Shown here piece by piece: positions 37,848-45,610 of a stretch of 64,000 nt of DNA (within the stretch, counting starts at the first letter, position 1; each line of letters opens with the position of its first letter). Under the pieces are notes generated by a model. The model was not told the origin of the DNA. It searched no databases and saw nothing but the letters and a program-made list of their open reading frames with translations. This DNA comes from Solirubrobacter soli DSM 22325. GTDB taxonomy: Bacteria; Actinomycetota; Thermoleophilia; Solirubrobacterales; Solirubrobacteraceae. The position numbers were made by a program, and so were the translations under genes. The stretch is from NCBI RefSeq assembly GCF_000423665.1, contig NZ_KE384070.1:408669-472668 (forward strand), written 5' to 3'.

Positions 37848-37953
37848 CGTTCACTGAACAGAAGTCGGGAATCTTTTGCTCGTGGAGTGCCTTGCTTTCG
37901 ATCTCAACAGGGTGATAGAAGCTCGCACGACATACGGGCCTAAGGAGAGGTGT

Positions 37954-40900
37954 ATGAGGAGGAGAAGTGTGGGTCTGGCTCTAATGAGCCTGGCTCTTGT
38001 CGTGCCGGCGACCGCGTCGGCCCGGCCGAAGGCCGCCGCCGCGGATCCGGCCAAGGTGCTCGTCGTGACGAGCTCGCAGGACGCACTGTCGGCAGCCGGC
38101 ATCGCCTCGATCCAGGCGGGTGCCGCGAGTGGCAACTACACGGTCACCGCCCCCGCGCCCGCGGATGTGGGCGCGCAGTTCACCCCCGCCGCGCTCGACG
38201 GCTATCGCGCGGTCGTGTTCCTGAACACGGACATGGCCAGCCCGCTCAACGACGCGCAGCGCGCGAATTTCGAGGCCTACTTCCGCAAGGGCGGCGGCTA
38301 CGTGGGCATCGGCTCCGCGGTGGAGACCGACCCGAACTGGCAGTTCATGACGAACATCCTCGGCACCCGGTCGTCCGGCCGCGCGGGCGCGCAGTCCGGC
38401 ACGGTGAAGGTGTTCGATCGCGTCCATGATGCGACCAAGAACCTCCCGGAGTACTGGGATCGAACCGAGAATTGGTACAACTTCGCGACCGACGTCCGCG
38501 GGAAGTCTCATGTCCTCGCGACCGTGGTCGAGGATCCGTTCAGCGCCCAGCCGGCCGGCAACACGGTCGATGGCATCGCGGGCGGCACGATGGGTGCCAA
38601 CCACCCGGTCTCCTTCTGCAAGGACTACCAGGGCGGCCGCTCGTTCTACACGGCCCTCGGCACCAGCGCCTCGGCGTTCGACGCCCAGCTGGGCGAGCAC
38701 CTGAAGGGCGCGATCTCGTGGGCGACCGGGCAGAGCAGCCCGACCTACTCGGACTGCGGCGCGACCGTGCTGGCCAACTTCCAGCAGGTCAAGCTCACGC
38801 AGCAGCCGAACATCAACGAGCCGATCGGCTTCGATCAGCTGCCTGATGGCCGCGTCCTCCAGACCGACCGTCGCGGCGGCGTGCGCCTGCACGACCCCGT
38901 GTCCGGCACGACGACGCTGATCGCCGATCTCGGCGCCGCGACCGTGCCGCAGACGATGCGCGTGTACACCAACTCCGAGGACGGCCTCTACGGCCCGGCG
39001 GTGGACCCGAACTTCGCCACCAACAAGTGGGTCTACCTGTACTACGCCCCGCAGACGGTCACCGACGTGAAGCTGTCCACGGGCGCGATCGTCACGCAGA
39101 CCACGCCGAACACGACCGTGCCGAACTTCGCGTCGTCGCCGACGGCGTGGGATCCGTACGTGGGCTACTTCCAGCTCTCGCGCTTCAAGTTCGTCGAGGA
39201 CGCGTCGGGTCCGCACCTGGACCTCAGCACCGAGCAGCAGATCCTGCGGGTCAACAACAACCGGCAGGAGTGCTGCCACGTCGCGGGTGACATCGACTTC
39301 GACAAGGCGGGCAACCTGTGGATGGTCACCGGTGACGACACGCCCGCCGGTGGCATCAACGCCAACGGCTTCGGCCCGTTCCAGGACCAGCTGACCGACG
39401 AGCAGCAGACGGTCCGGACCAACAACGCCACGGGCGGCACGTTCACGCTGACGTGGAACGGCCAGACGACCGCTCCGCTGCCCTACAACGCGACGACGGC
39501 CCAGGTCGACGCCGCGCTGGAGGCGCTCTCGAACGTCGGCACGGACAACATCCAGACGAGCGCCACCCCCGCGACCGCCAACGCGAGCACGGGTGTCATC
39601 AACGTGTTCTTCCGCCGCGCGCTCTCGCACAAGGATCAGCCGTTGATCACCGCCAACGGCGCGGGCCTGACGGGCTCGAGCCCGACGGCGGTCGCCGCGA
39701 TGGCCACCGCGGCCAACGGCGCGCTGGGCACCCAGCCGCTGGACGGCGGCATGTACGCGCGCCCGACCGGTGACGATCGTCGCTCGACGACCAACACCAA
39801 CGACCTCCGCGGCAAGATCCTCCGGATCAAGGTCAAGGACAACATCGGCGCCGCCGATGCCAACAAGGCCGACACCGGCTCCGGCACGGGCGCGTACACG
39901 ATCCCGTCCGGCAACCTCGCCGCCTACGCGAAGGCCAACTACCCGGCCGTCGCCGGGCAGGCCAACTACGACGCGAAGTTCCGTCCCGAGATCTACGCGA
40001 TGGGCTTCCGCAACCCGTACCGCATCCAGGTCGACGAGAACAACGTCGCCTACATCACCGACTACTCGCCCGACTCGCAGACGCAGCAGCGCGGCCGTGG
40101 CCCGGCCGGCACCGGCCGGATGGAGATCGTGCGCAAGCCGTCCAACTACGGCTATCCGCTCTGCTACTCCAGCAAGCTGGGTTACAACAAGTGGGAGTTC
40201 AACGAGTTCGCTCCCGGCACCACGACCGTCGGCATCCCGGCGACCGATCCGCCGTCGAACGACTGCGGTCGCACCGACGGCCTGCCCAACGAGTCGCGCT
40301 GGGTGAAGGACGGCGGCCCGGGCTTCGAGGCCGGCCTCGCGCTCACGCCTCCGGTCAGCGATCCGGACATCTGGTACTCGTACCGCGACAACAACGCGAC
40401 GACCCCGCTCGGCACGCCGTGCGCCGGTTACTACGCGATGACCCCCGGTCCGACCGCTCCCGGCTCGACGACCGAGTGCCCGCGCCTGTTCCCGGATCTG
40501 TACACCGGTGGCGTCGGCCCGCACGGCGCGGCGAAGTACCACTTCGACCCCGCGAACACCAACACCAAGAAGTTCCCGGCCTACTTCGACAACTCGGTCT
40601 TCCTCGGCGAGTTCACCCAGGACACGCTGCGCGAGATCAAGCTCGACTCGCAGAACCGGATCTTCAAGATCAACAACACGCTCGACTGCGGCCAGGCGAA
40701 CCTCGCCACTCCGCTGTTCGACTTCGAGTGCGACAACCCCGAGGACCTGCAGTTCGGGGCCGACGGCGACCTGTACCTGCTCACGTACGGCGATGGCTTC
40801 TTCGCCATCAACCCGGACGCGGGCATGTACAAGTGGCAGTACGTCAAGGGCCAGCGTGCTCCGAAGGCCGTGCTCACGACCAACAAGACCGACGGCGCCC

Positions 40901-42336
40901 TGCCGCTGACGATCCAGTTCAAGGGCTCGGCGTCCACCGACGCCGATCCGGGTGACTCGATCCGCTTCGAGTGGGACTTCGGCGACGGCTCGCCGCTCTC
41001 CACCGAGCCCGATCCGTCGCACGTGTACACGAAGGCCGGCCGCTACACGGCCATCCTGAAGGTCATCGACTCCTCCGGTCAGACCTCGACGCTGTCGACG
41101 ATCATCACCGCCGGCAACACGAGCCCGACCGTCACGGTCACCGGCCCGATCGACGGCGGCCTGTTCTCCTTCGGCGACAAGATCCAGTACAAGGTCTCGG
41201 TCACCGATCCTGAGGATCCGTCGATCAACTGCACCGACATCGTGACCACGTTCGTGCTCGGTCACGACACGCACGGTCACGCCGAGGGCTCGGCCGCCGG
41301 CTGCACGGGCTTCCTGCAGACGGATGCGGCCGACGTCAGCCACGGCGGCAACGTGTTCGGCGTCGTCTCGGCGACCTACACCGACAAGGGCGGCCAGGGC
41401 GCCAACGCGGCCGCTCCGCCGCTGACCACGACCTCCCAGATCCAGATCCGCCAGAAGCACCAGGAGGTCGAGTTCGTCGTCAACCAGAACGGCACGGCGA
41501 CGGCGAGCAACACCGACCCGGTCGGTGGCGGCGTGCACCGCAGCGCGATCACGGCGGGTGACTGGCTGCAGCTCAACGGCCCGTTCAACCTGTTCCAGAT
41601 CAACAGCGTGTCGTTCCGCTACTCCGACGGCACCGCCGGCCGCACGGCAGGCTCGCCGCTGGCGGCGGTCGACATCCGCGAGGACTCGATCACCGGTCCG
41701 GTCATCGCGACCGCGAACCTGGCATCGACGGGCGGCACCGGGGTGTGGGCGACCAGCTCCACGCCGATCGCCTCGTCCGGTCGCCACGAGCTGTTCGTGA
41801 CGTTCCGGCTCGTCACCGGCGGCCAGACGGGCGCCAACGTGGTCAACCTCAACTACCTCGAGTTCGCCGGCAACGGCGTGACGGTCCAGGAGGTCAGCGC
41901 GCCTGGCTCCGCCGGGGGCAGCGTGTCCCCGACGCTGGCGCTCTCGCTGGGGACGGCCGCTTCGTTCGGCGCGTTCACCCCGGGCGTGGCGAAGACGTAC
42001 ACCGCGTCCACGACCGCCAACGTGATCTCGACCGCCGGTGACGCGTTGTTGAGCGTCTCCGACCCGAGCTCGGTCGCCACCGGCCGCCTGGTCAACGGCA
42101 CGTTCTCGCTGCCTTCGGCCCTCACGGCCAAGGCAGCGAGCGCGGGTGGCACCGGCGGTGCCTTCGCGGCCGTCGGCGGCTCGTCCAACCCGACCACCCT
42201 GCTCACCTACGCCGCACCGAAGTCCAACGACACGGTGACGGTCTCGTTCGAGCAGGCGATCGGCGCCTCCGACGCGCTGCGCACCGGCAGCTACTCGAAG
42301 ACGCTGACGTTCACGCTGTCCACCACGACGCCGTGA
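37954..42336 (+). CDS. Secreted ThuA / PQQ-type sugar dehydrogenase / PKD / CBM multidomain protein
   Basis: 1460 residues from ATG 37954. Signal peptide (MRRRSVGLALMSLALVVPAT), ThuA-like domain (about 28-270; FEAYFRKGGGYVGIGSA), a glucose/sorbosone-dehydrogenase propeller (about 275-960; GFDQLPDGRVLQTDRRGG, AMGFRNPYRIQVD, FGADGDLYLLTYG), PKD domain (about 968-1053; FEWDFGDGSP), a CBM6-like carbohydrate-binding domain (about 1170-1310) and the shared C-terminal module. A further beta module (about 485-595; GTFTLTWNGQTTAPLPYNAT) interrupts the propeller after the metal-binding QECCHVAGDIDFD stretch. It probably oxidises sugars or acts on polysaccharide degradation products outside the cell. 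Cofactor is inferred from the family. Confidence 0.9.
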   Translation: MRRRSVGLALMSLALVVPATASARPKAAAADPAKVLVVTSSQDALSAAGIASIQAGAASGNYTVTAPAPADVGAQFTPAALDGYRAVVFLNTDMASPLNDAQRANFEAYFRKGGGYVGIGSAVETDPNWQFMTNILGTRSSGRAGAQSGTVKVFDRVHDATKNLPEYWDRTENWYNFATDVRGKSHVLATVVEDPFSAQPAGNTVDGIAGGTMGANHPVSFCKDYQGGRSFYTALGTSASAFDAQLGEHLKGAISWATGQSSPTYSDCGATVLANFQQVKLTQQPNINEPIGFDQLPDGRVLQTDRRGGVRLHDPVSGTTTLIADLGAATVPQTMRVYTNSEDGLYGPAVDPNFATNKWVYLYYAPQTVTDVKLSTGAIVTQTTPNTTVPNFASSPTAWDPYVGYFQLSRFKFVEDASGPHLDLSTEQQILRVNNNRQECCHVAGDIDFDKAGNLWMVTGDDTPAGGINANGFGPFQDQLTDEQQTVRTNNATGGTFTLTWNGQTTAPLPYNATTAQVDAALEALSNVGTDNIQTSATPATANASTGVINVFFRRALSHKDQPLITANGAGLTGSSPTAVAAMATAANGALGTQPLDGGMYARPTGDDRRSTTNTNDLRGKILRIKVKDNIGAADANKADTGSGTGAYTIPSGNLAAYAKANYPAVAGQANYDAKFRPEIYAMGFRNPYRIQVDENNVAYITDYSPDSQTQQRGRGPAGTGRMEIVRKPSNYGYPLCYSSKLGYNKWEFNEFAPGTTTVGIPATDPPSNDCGRTDGLPNESRWVKDGGPGFEAGLALTPPVSDPDIWYSYRDNNATTPLGTPCAGYYAMTPGPTAPGSTTECPRLFPDLYTGGVGPHGAAKYHFDPANTNTKKFPAYFDNSVFLGEFTQDTLREIKLDSQNRIFKINNTLDCGQANLATPLFDFECDNPEDLQFGADGDLYLLTYGDGFFAINPDAGMYKWQYVKGQRAPKAVLTTNKTDGALPLTIQFKGSASTDADPGDSIRFEWDFGDGSPLSTEPDPSHVYTKAGRYTAILKVIDSSGQTSTLSTIITAGNTSPTVTVTGPIDGGLFSFGDKIQYKVSVTDPEDPSINCTDIVTTFVLGHDTHGHAEGSAAGCTGFLQTDAADVSHGGNVFGVVSATYTDKGGQGANAAAPPLTTTSQIQIRQKHQEVEFVVNQNGTATASNTDPVGGGVHRSAITAGDWLQLNGPFNLFQINSVSFRYSDGTAGRTAGSPLAAVDIREDSITGPVIATANLASTGGTGVWATSSTPIASSGRHELFVTFRLVTGGQTGANVVNLNYLEFAGNGVTVQEVSAPGSAGGSVSPTLALSLGTAASFGAFTPGVAKTYTASTTANVISTAGDALLSVSDPSSVATGRLVNGTFSLPSALTAKAASAGGTGGAFAAVGGSSNPTTLLTYAAPKSNDTVTVSFEQAIGASDALRTGSYSKTLTFTLSTTTP
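41925..42336 (+). repeat. C-terminal module, copy 2
   Basis: Codes for about 135 residues, SPTLALSLGTAASFGAFTPG to TFTLSTTTP, homologous to the end of the protein at 34346-35566. Identity is concentrated in YTASTTANVISTAGDA, LVNGTFSLP and LRTGSYSKTLTFTLSTTTP. Confidence 0.75.
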
Positions 42337-42342
42337 TCTGAA

Positions 42343-42372
42343 GGGCGGCGCGCCGTTCGCGGCGCGCCGCCC
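42343..42372. terminator. 13-bp hairpin with TTCG tetraloop
   Basis: GGGCGGCGCGCCG (42343-42355), TTCG, CGGCGCGCCGCCC (42360-42372): a perfect stem capped by an exceptionally stable tetraloop, 7 nt after the stop of the secreted dehydrogenase gene. Confidence 0.85.
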
Positions 42373-42379
42373 CTGCGTT

Positions 42380-42415
42380 GAAAGGGCGCGTCGGCTTCGG
42401 CCGGCGCGCCCTTTC
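42380..42415. terminator. Second hairpin with A/T flanks (bidirectional)
   Basis: GAAAGGGCGCG (42380-42390) / CGCGCCCTTTC (42405-42415), with an inner CGG...CCG extension. AAA on one side and TTT on the other let it work in both directions, serving the convergent ROK gene, whose stop is 6 nt away. Confidence 0.8.
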
Positions 42416-42420
42416 GCGTT

Positions 42421-43620
42421 CTACGCGGCGCGGGCGTTGAGCCGCTCGGCCAGCGCATGCGGGGCGCGGGTGAGCTGCATCGCCGCGGCGCCGGTGACCT
42501 CGGCGCGCTCGCCGAGCGAGCTCGGCACGACCCGCAGGCTCCCCGCGGCGGGGGCGATCACGCGGCGCTCGATCGCGGCGCGGATCGGGTCGATCAGCAC
42601 GTCGCCGGCGGCCGCGAGCTCCCCGCCGATGACGACCAACTCCGGGTTGAGCAGGTTGATCGCGGCGGCGAGCGCGGTGCCGACGGCCTCGCCGGCGTCG
42701 GCGACGGCGCGGCGTGCGCCGCGGTCGCCCGCGCGGACGAGCTCGATCAGCCGCGGCAATGTGACCTCTTCACCGCGGCTGCGGCTCAGCAGGTTGGTGA
42801 GCGCGATCGTGTTGGCGACGGTCTCGAGGCAGCCGCGATTGCCGCAGCGGCAGATCAGGCCGTCGTCGTCCATGGCGAGGTGGCCGAGCTCGCCCGCCAC
42901 GCCGGCCACGCCGCGGTAGGGCGTGCCGTTGAGGATCAGCCCGAGGCCGATGCCGGCGGAGACCTGCACGTAGGCGAGGTTCTCGACGCCGCGGCCGGCG
43001 CCGAAGAGGTGCTCGCCCATGGCGCCCGCGTTGGCGTCGTTCTCGAGGTGGACCGGCAGGCGGAGTCGCGACTCCAGCTCGCGGGCGGGCTGGATCCCGC
43101 GCCAACTCGGCAGGATGCCGTCGGCGTGCACGAGGCCGGTCGCGGCGTCGAGGGGAGCGGGCAGGCCGACCCCCACGCCGATCACGTGCCGCGGGTCGAC
43201 CTGGGCCTCGCCGAGCACCTGCTCGGTCAGCTCGCCGGCCAGCTCGAACCCGTCGAGCGGCGCCTCGTCGACGTCGAACGCCGTGTAGCGGTCCGAGATG
43301 ATCCGCCCGCCCAGGTCGCACACCGCGGCGCGGACGTGGCGGTGGCCGAAGTCCAGCCCCACCGCGTACGCCGCGCTGGGCGCGAGCGAGACCTGCAGCG
43401 GCGGCCGGCCGTTGGAGCGCGGACGCTCCTCCGGGCCGTCGGCGGCCTGTTCGACCATCCCGGCGCGTTCGAGGTCAAGCAGGACCGCCGTGATCGTCGC
43501 GCGCGAAAGCCCGAGCGCGCGACCGAGCTCAGCCCGGCTCCGGCCGGGGCCATGGAGCAGCGCCTGCAGCAACCGCACCCGGTTCGCGTTCCGCGTGCTT
43601 GGAGCAAAATCCTCGATCAC
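42421..43620 (-). CDS. ROK-family transcriptional regulator
   Basis: 399 residues from GTG 43620, preceded by AGGAG at the right spacing; GTG 43650 would add ten residues. N-terminal winged helix (STRNANRVRLLQALLHGPGR, then LGLSRATITAVLLDLERAG) and C-terminal ROK kinase-like domain with an ATP/sugar site (AVGLDFGHRHVRAAVCDLGG), VENDAN-like LENDANAGAMGE, VSAGIGLGLIL and the zinc motif CRCGNRGCLE. XylR/NagC-type regulators of this family respond to sugars. Convergent with the secreted sugar dehydrogenase gene, which is a plausible target, and divergent from the TetR gene. Confidence 0.92.
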   Translation of the reverse strand: MIEDFAPSTRNANRVRLLQALLHGPGRSRAELGRALGLSRATITAVLLDLERAGMVEQAADGPEERPRSNGRPPLQVSLAPSAAYAVGLDFGHRHVRAAVCDLGGRIISDRYTAFDVDEAPLDGFELAGELTEQVLGEAQVDPRHVIGVGVGLPAPLDAATGLVHADGILPSWRGIQPARELESRLRLPVHLENDANAGAMGEHLFGAGRGVENLAYVQVSAGIGLGLILNGTPYRGVAGVAGELGHLAMDDDGLICRCGNRGCLETVANTIALTNLLSRSRGEEVTLPRLIELVRAGDRGARRAVADAGEAVGTALAAAINLLNPELVVIGGELAAAGDVLIDPIRAAIERRVIAPAAGSLRVVPSSLGERAEVTGAAAMQLTRAPHALAERLNARAA

Positions 43621-43672
43621 GAGCGCTCCTGTGTCCACTGGCGGTGGCACGAGTCACTCATGGCGCGACCCT

Positions 43673-43686
43673 ACCTACCTGTAGGT
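43673..43686. promoter_or_regulatory. Palindrome between ROK and TetR genes
   Basis: ACCTAC (43673-43678), CT, GTAGGT (43681-43686), a perfect 6-bp inverted repeat 31 nt before the TetR ATG. Likely operator for TetR autoregulation, possibly also acting on the ROK gene. Confidence 0.5.
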
Positions 43687-43717
43687 CGGCTGTCCAGGAC
43701 CGTTTACCGTGTTGTTA

Positions 43718-44311
43718 ATGACGCGCGCCCGACCGACCGAGACCGAGCGCGGCCGCACGCAGCGCGAGCGGGTGCTGCGGGCCGCGATGGACATCTTCTC
43801 GACCCAGGGTTACCGGGGCGCGTCATTGGACGCGGTCGCGGAGGCGGTGGGAATGACCCGCCAAGGCCTGTTGCACTACTTCCCGTCGAAGGTCCAGCTC
43901 CTGCTCGGCGTGCTCGAACTCCGCCACACCGAGAACAGCGCGTGGATGGAGGAGATGTTCGAGAGCTCGCACGGGCTCGCCGACGCGCTGGTGACCCTCG
44001 TGAGCCACAACCAGGACCGCCCGGAGCTGGTCCGGCTGTTCACGGTGCTCGCGGCCGAAAGCGTTAACGGTGACCATCCGGGCCACGATCGGTTCGTCGA
44101 TCGCTACCGCGTGGTGCGCACCCACATGAGCGGGCAGATCGCGGCCGAGCAGGACGCCGGGACGCTGAGCGCCGCGATCGAGCCGGAGCGCCTCGCGGTC
44201 CTGCTGATCGCGGTGATGGACGGGCTCCAGCTCCAGCACCTGCTGGAGCCCGACGCGGTCGACATGGTCCGCCCGCTCGCGGACCTGCTCGCTCTCCTCA
44301 CTCCTCGCTGA
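43718..44311 (+). CDS. TetR-family transcriptional regulator
   Basis: 197 residues from ATG 43718. N-terminal TetR helix-turn-helix (RERVLRAAMDIFSTQGYRGA, then VAEAVGMTRQGLLHYFPSK) and an all-helical ligand domain with a TetR_C_6-like look (NQDRPELVRLFTVLAAESV, RYRVVRTHMSGQIAAEQDAG). The ligand is unknown. The in-frame GTG 43709 is a less likely start. The 3' end overlaps the convergent cobT by 14 bp. Confidence 0.9.
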   Translation: MTRARPTETERGRTQRERVLRAAMDIFSTQGYRGASLDAVAEAVGMTRQGLLHYFPSKVQLLLGVLELRHTENSAWMEEMFESSHGLADALVTLVSHNQDRPELVRLFTVLAAESVNGDHPGHDRFVDRYRVVRTHMSGQIAAEQDAGTLSAAIEPERLAVLLIAVMDGLQLQHLLEPDAVDMVRPLADLLALLTPR

Positions 44312-45314
44312 CGCCCGCCTCGGCGAACGTGAGCATGCCGTCGTGGGTGGCCGCGGCGAGCCGGAGGACCGCGAGGGCGGCGACCGCGCCGCTGGCCTCG
44401 CCGAGCCGCATCCGCAGCTCGAGGACGGGGTCGAGGCCCAGGTGCTCGAGCAGGCGGGTGTGGGCGGGCTCGGGCGAGCGGTGGCCGGCCAGCAGGCGGG
44501 GCTTGAGATCGGGGTCGATGCCCGCCGCGACCGCCGCCGCCGCGGTGGCGATCAGCCCGTCGCAGATGTAGCCGAGGCCGTGCTCGCCCGCGCCCAGCGC
44601 GAGACCGGTGAGGACCGCGATCTCCCCGCCGCCGAAGCTGGCGAGCGCCTCGAGCGGCGTGCTCGGGGAGTGGCGCGCGAGCGCGGCGGCGACCACGCCG
44701 GCCTTGCGGCGCACGCCTTCGGGGTCCAGCCCCGTCCCGGGCCCGGTGAGTGCGTACGGGTCGCCGTCGGTGAGCCAGCAGGCGAGGCACGTCGCCGGCG
44801 TCGTGTTGCCGATCCCCATCTCGCCGCCGATCAGCACGGTCATGCCGTCCTCGCGGGCGCGGGCGGCGAGCTCGCGGCCGGTGTCGATCGCGGTCGTGAC
44901 ATCCGCGGCGGACAGCGCGGGCTCTTTGGTGAGATCCGCGCTCGGGGCCAGGCCGGTGCGGACCACGTCCAGACCGGAGGTGTCGGCGTCGACGCCCGCG
45001 TCGACGCACACGAGCTCGGCGCCCGTCTCGCGTGCGAGTACGGACACGGCGCCGCCGCCGGAGAGGAACGTGGCGAGCATCTGCGCGGTCACCTCGCGCG
45101 GGTAGGCGCTGACGCCGGACACGCCGTGGTCGGCGGCCGCGACGACGACGCGGGCGCGGACCGCGGGGCGTGCCTCGCCCGTCGCTCCGGCGAGCCAGAT
45201 CGCGAGCTCCTCGAGCCGGCCGAGGCTGCCGGGCGGCTTGACGAGCTGGCCCTGGCGGTCGCGGGCCTGGTCCATGGCGGCGGTGTCGAGTCCAACTGCG
45301 GCGAGGTCGATCAT
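44298..45314 (-). CDS. cobT: Nicotinate-nucleotide-dimethylbenzimidazole phosphoribosyltransferase
   Basis: 338 residues. Makes alpha-ribazole 5'-phosphate for the lower ligand of cobalamin. The N-terminal KPPGSLGRLEELA motif, VVAAADHGVSGVSAYP, GGGAVSVLA, GEMGIGNTTPA and the catalytic Glu near the C-terminus (AEAGVSEE region; DGLIATAAAAVAAG precedes it) match CobT throughout. It stands alone here without other cobalamin genes, which must lie elsewhere in the genome. Divergent from the injection-system operon across 296 bp. Confidence 0.94.
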   Translation of the reverse strand: MIDLAAVGLDTAAMDQARDRQGQLVKPPGSLGRLEELAIWLAGATGEARPAVRARVVVAAADHGVSGVSAYPREVTAQMLATFLSGGGAVSVLARETGAELVCVDAGVDADTSGLDVVRTGLAPSADLTKEPALSAADVTTAIDTGRELAARAREDGMTVLIGGEMGIGNTTPATCLACWLTDGDPYALTGPGTGLDPEGVRRKAGVVAAALARHSPSTPLEALASFGGGEIAVLTGLALGAGEHGLGYICDGLIATAAAAVAAGIDPDLKPRLLAGHRSPEPAHTRLLEHLGLDPVLELRMRLGEASGAVAALAVLRLAAATHDGMLTFAEAGVSEE

Positions 45315-45610
45315 CGCCGGGGATTGTGCCGGGCGGGCCCGGTCGCGGCGTTGTCAGCGTTCGATCAAGAACTCAAAAGCGGTGCAACGTGGCACCGGAT
45401 CGCGCTCGTGTGCGTTCGGGTGCGCGTGGTGAGAAACGGCTTGACCGTGGGTCCCGGGCGTGGTTAGCTCGGCATTCGGAGCGGCCTGCACTGCAGTCCA
45501 ATGATGGTCTGCGGAACGAGAAGGATCCGCTGAACGTGTCGACGACGTGACCCCCTGCCCGCCGCTCGCGCGGTGGCGACCGAGCTCACCCCGACCAAGG
45601 GAACCCACGC
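45315..45610. other. Intergenic region upstream of the tail-like operon
   Basis: 296 bp between divergent cobT and the first sheath gene. It contains an inverted repeat CGGTGC (45381-45386) / GCACCG (45393-45398), a promoter candidate at 45441-45469 and a leader of about 135 nt. No cobalamin riboswitch or ORF is convincing. The first sheath gene has AAGGGA about 10 nt before its ATG. Confidence 0.55.
45441..45469 (+). promoter_or_regulatory. Predicted promoter of the contractile-system operon
   Basis: TTGACC (45441-45446), 17 bp, TTAGCT (45464-45469). It is the best sigma-70-like match in the gap and points into the sheath genes. The inverted repeat 42 bp upstream could bind a regulator. Confidence 0.45.

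Larger units (their letters stand above)
37531..37953. other. 423-nt divergent intergenic region
   Basis: Separates the Tat-type gene (minus) from the giant secreted dehydrogenase gene (plus). It is clearly poorer in GC than its flanks and contains no convincing ORF. It holds a hairpin at 37570-37586, direct repeats GGCTAG (37677-37682 and 37687-37692) with a third variant GGCTAA (37721-37726), and a long imperfect palindrome at 37826-37847. A weak promoter candidate TTGCTT (37892-37897) with TAGAAG (37916-37921) precedes the plus-strand gene, which has AAGGAGAGG at 37942-37950. Confidence 0.6.

Noticed and set aside
37981..41787. 1268-codon open frame on the minus strand
   Set aside because: It is antisense to the secreted ThuA/dehydrogenase gene, has Arg/Gly/Val-rich composition typical of shadow frames in GC-rich DNA and shows no domain.
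45315..45610. Cobalamin riboswitch upstream of cobT
   Set aside because: The gap lacks a recognisable B12-box or the long conserved core, and most of it belongs to the opposite operon's leader.
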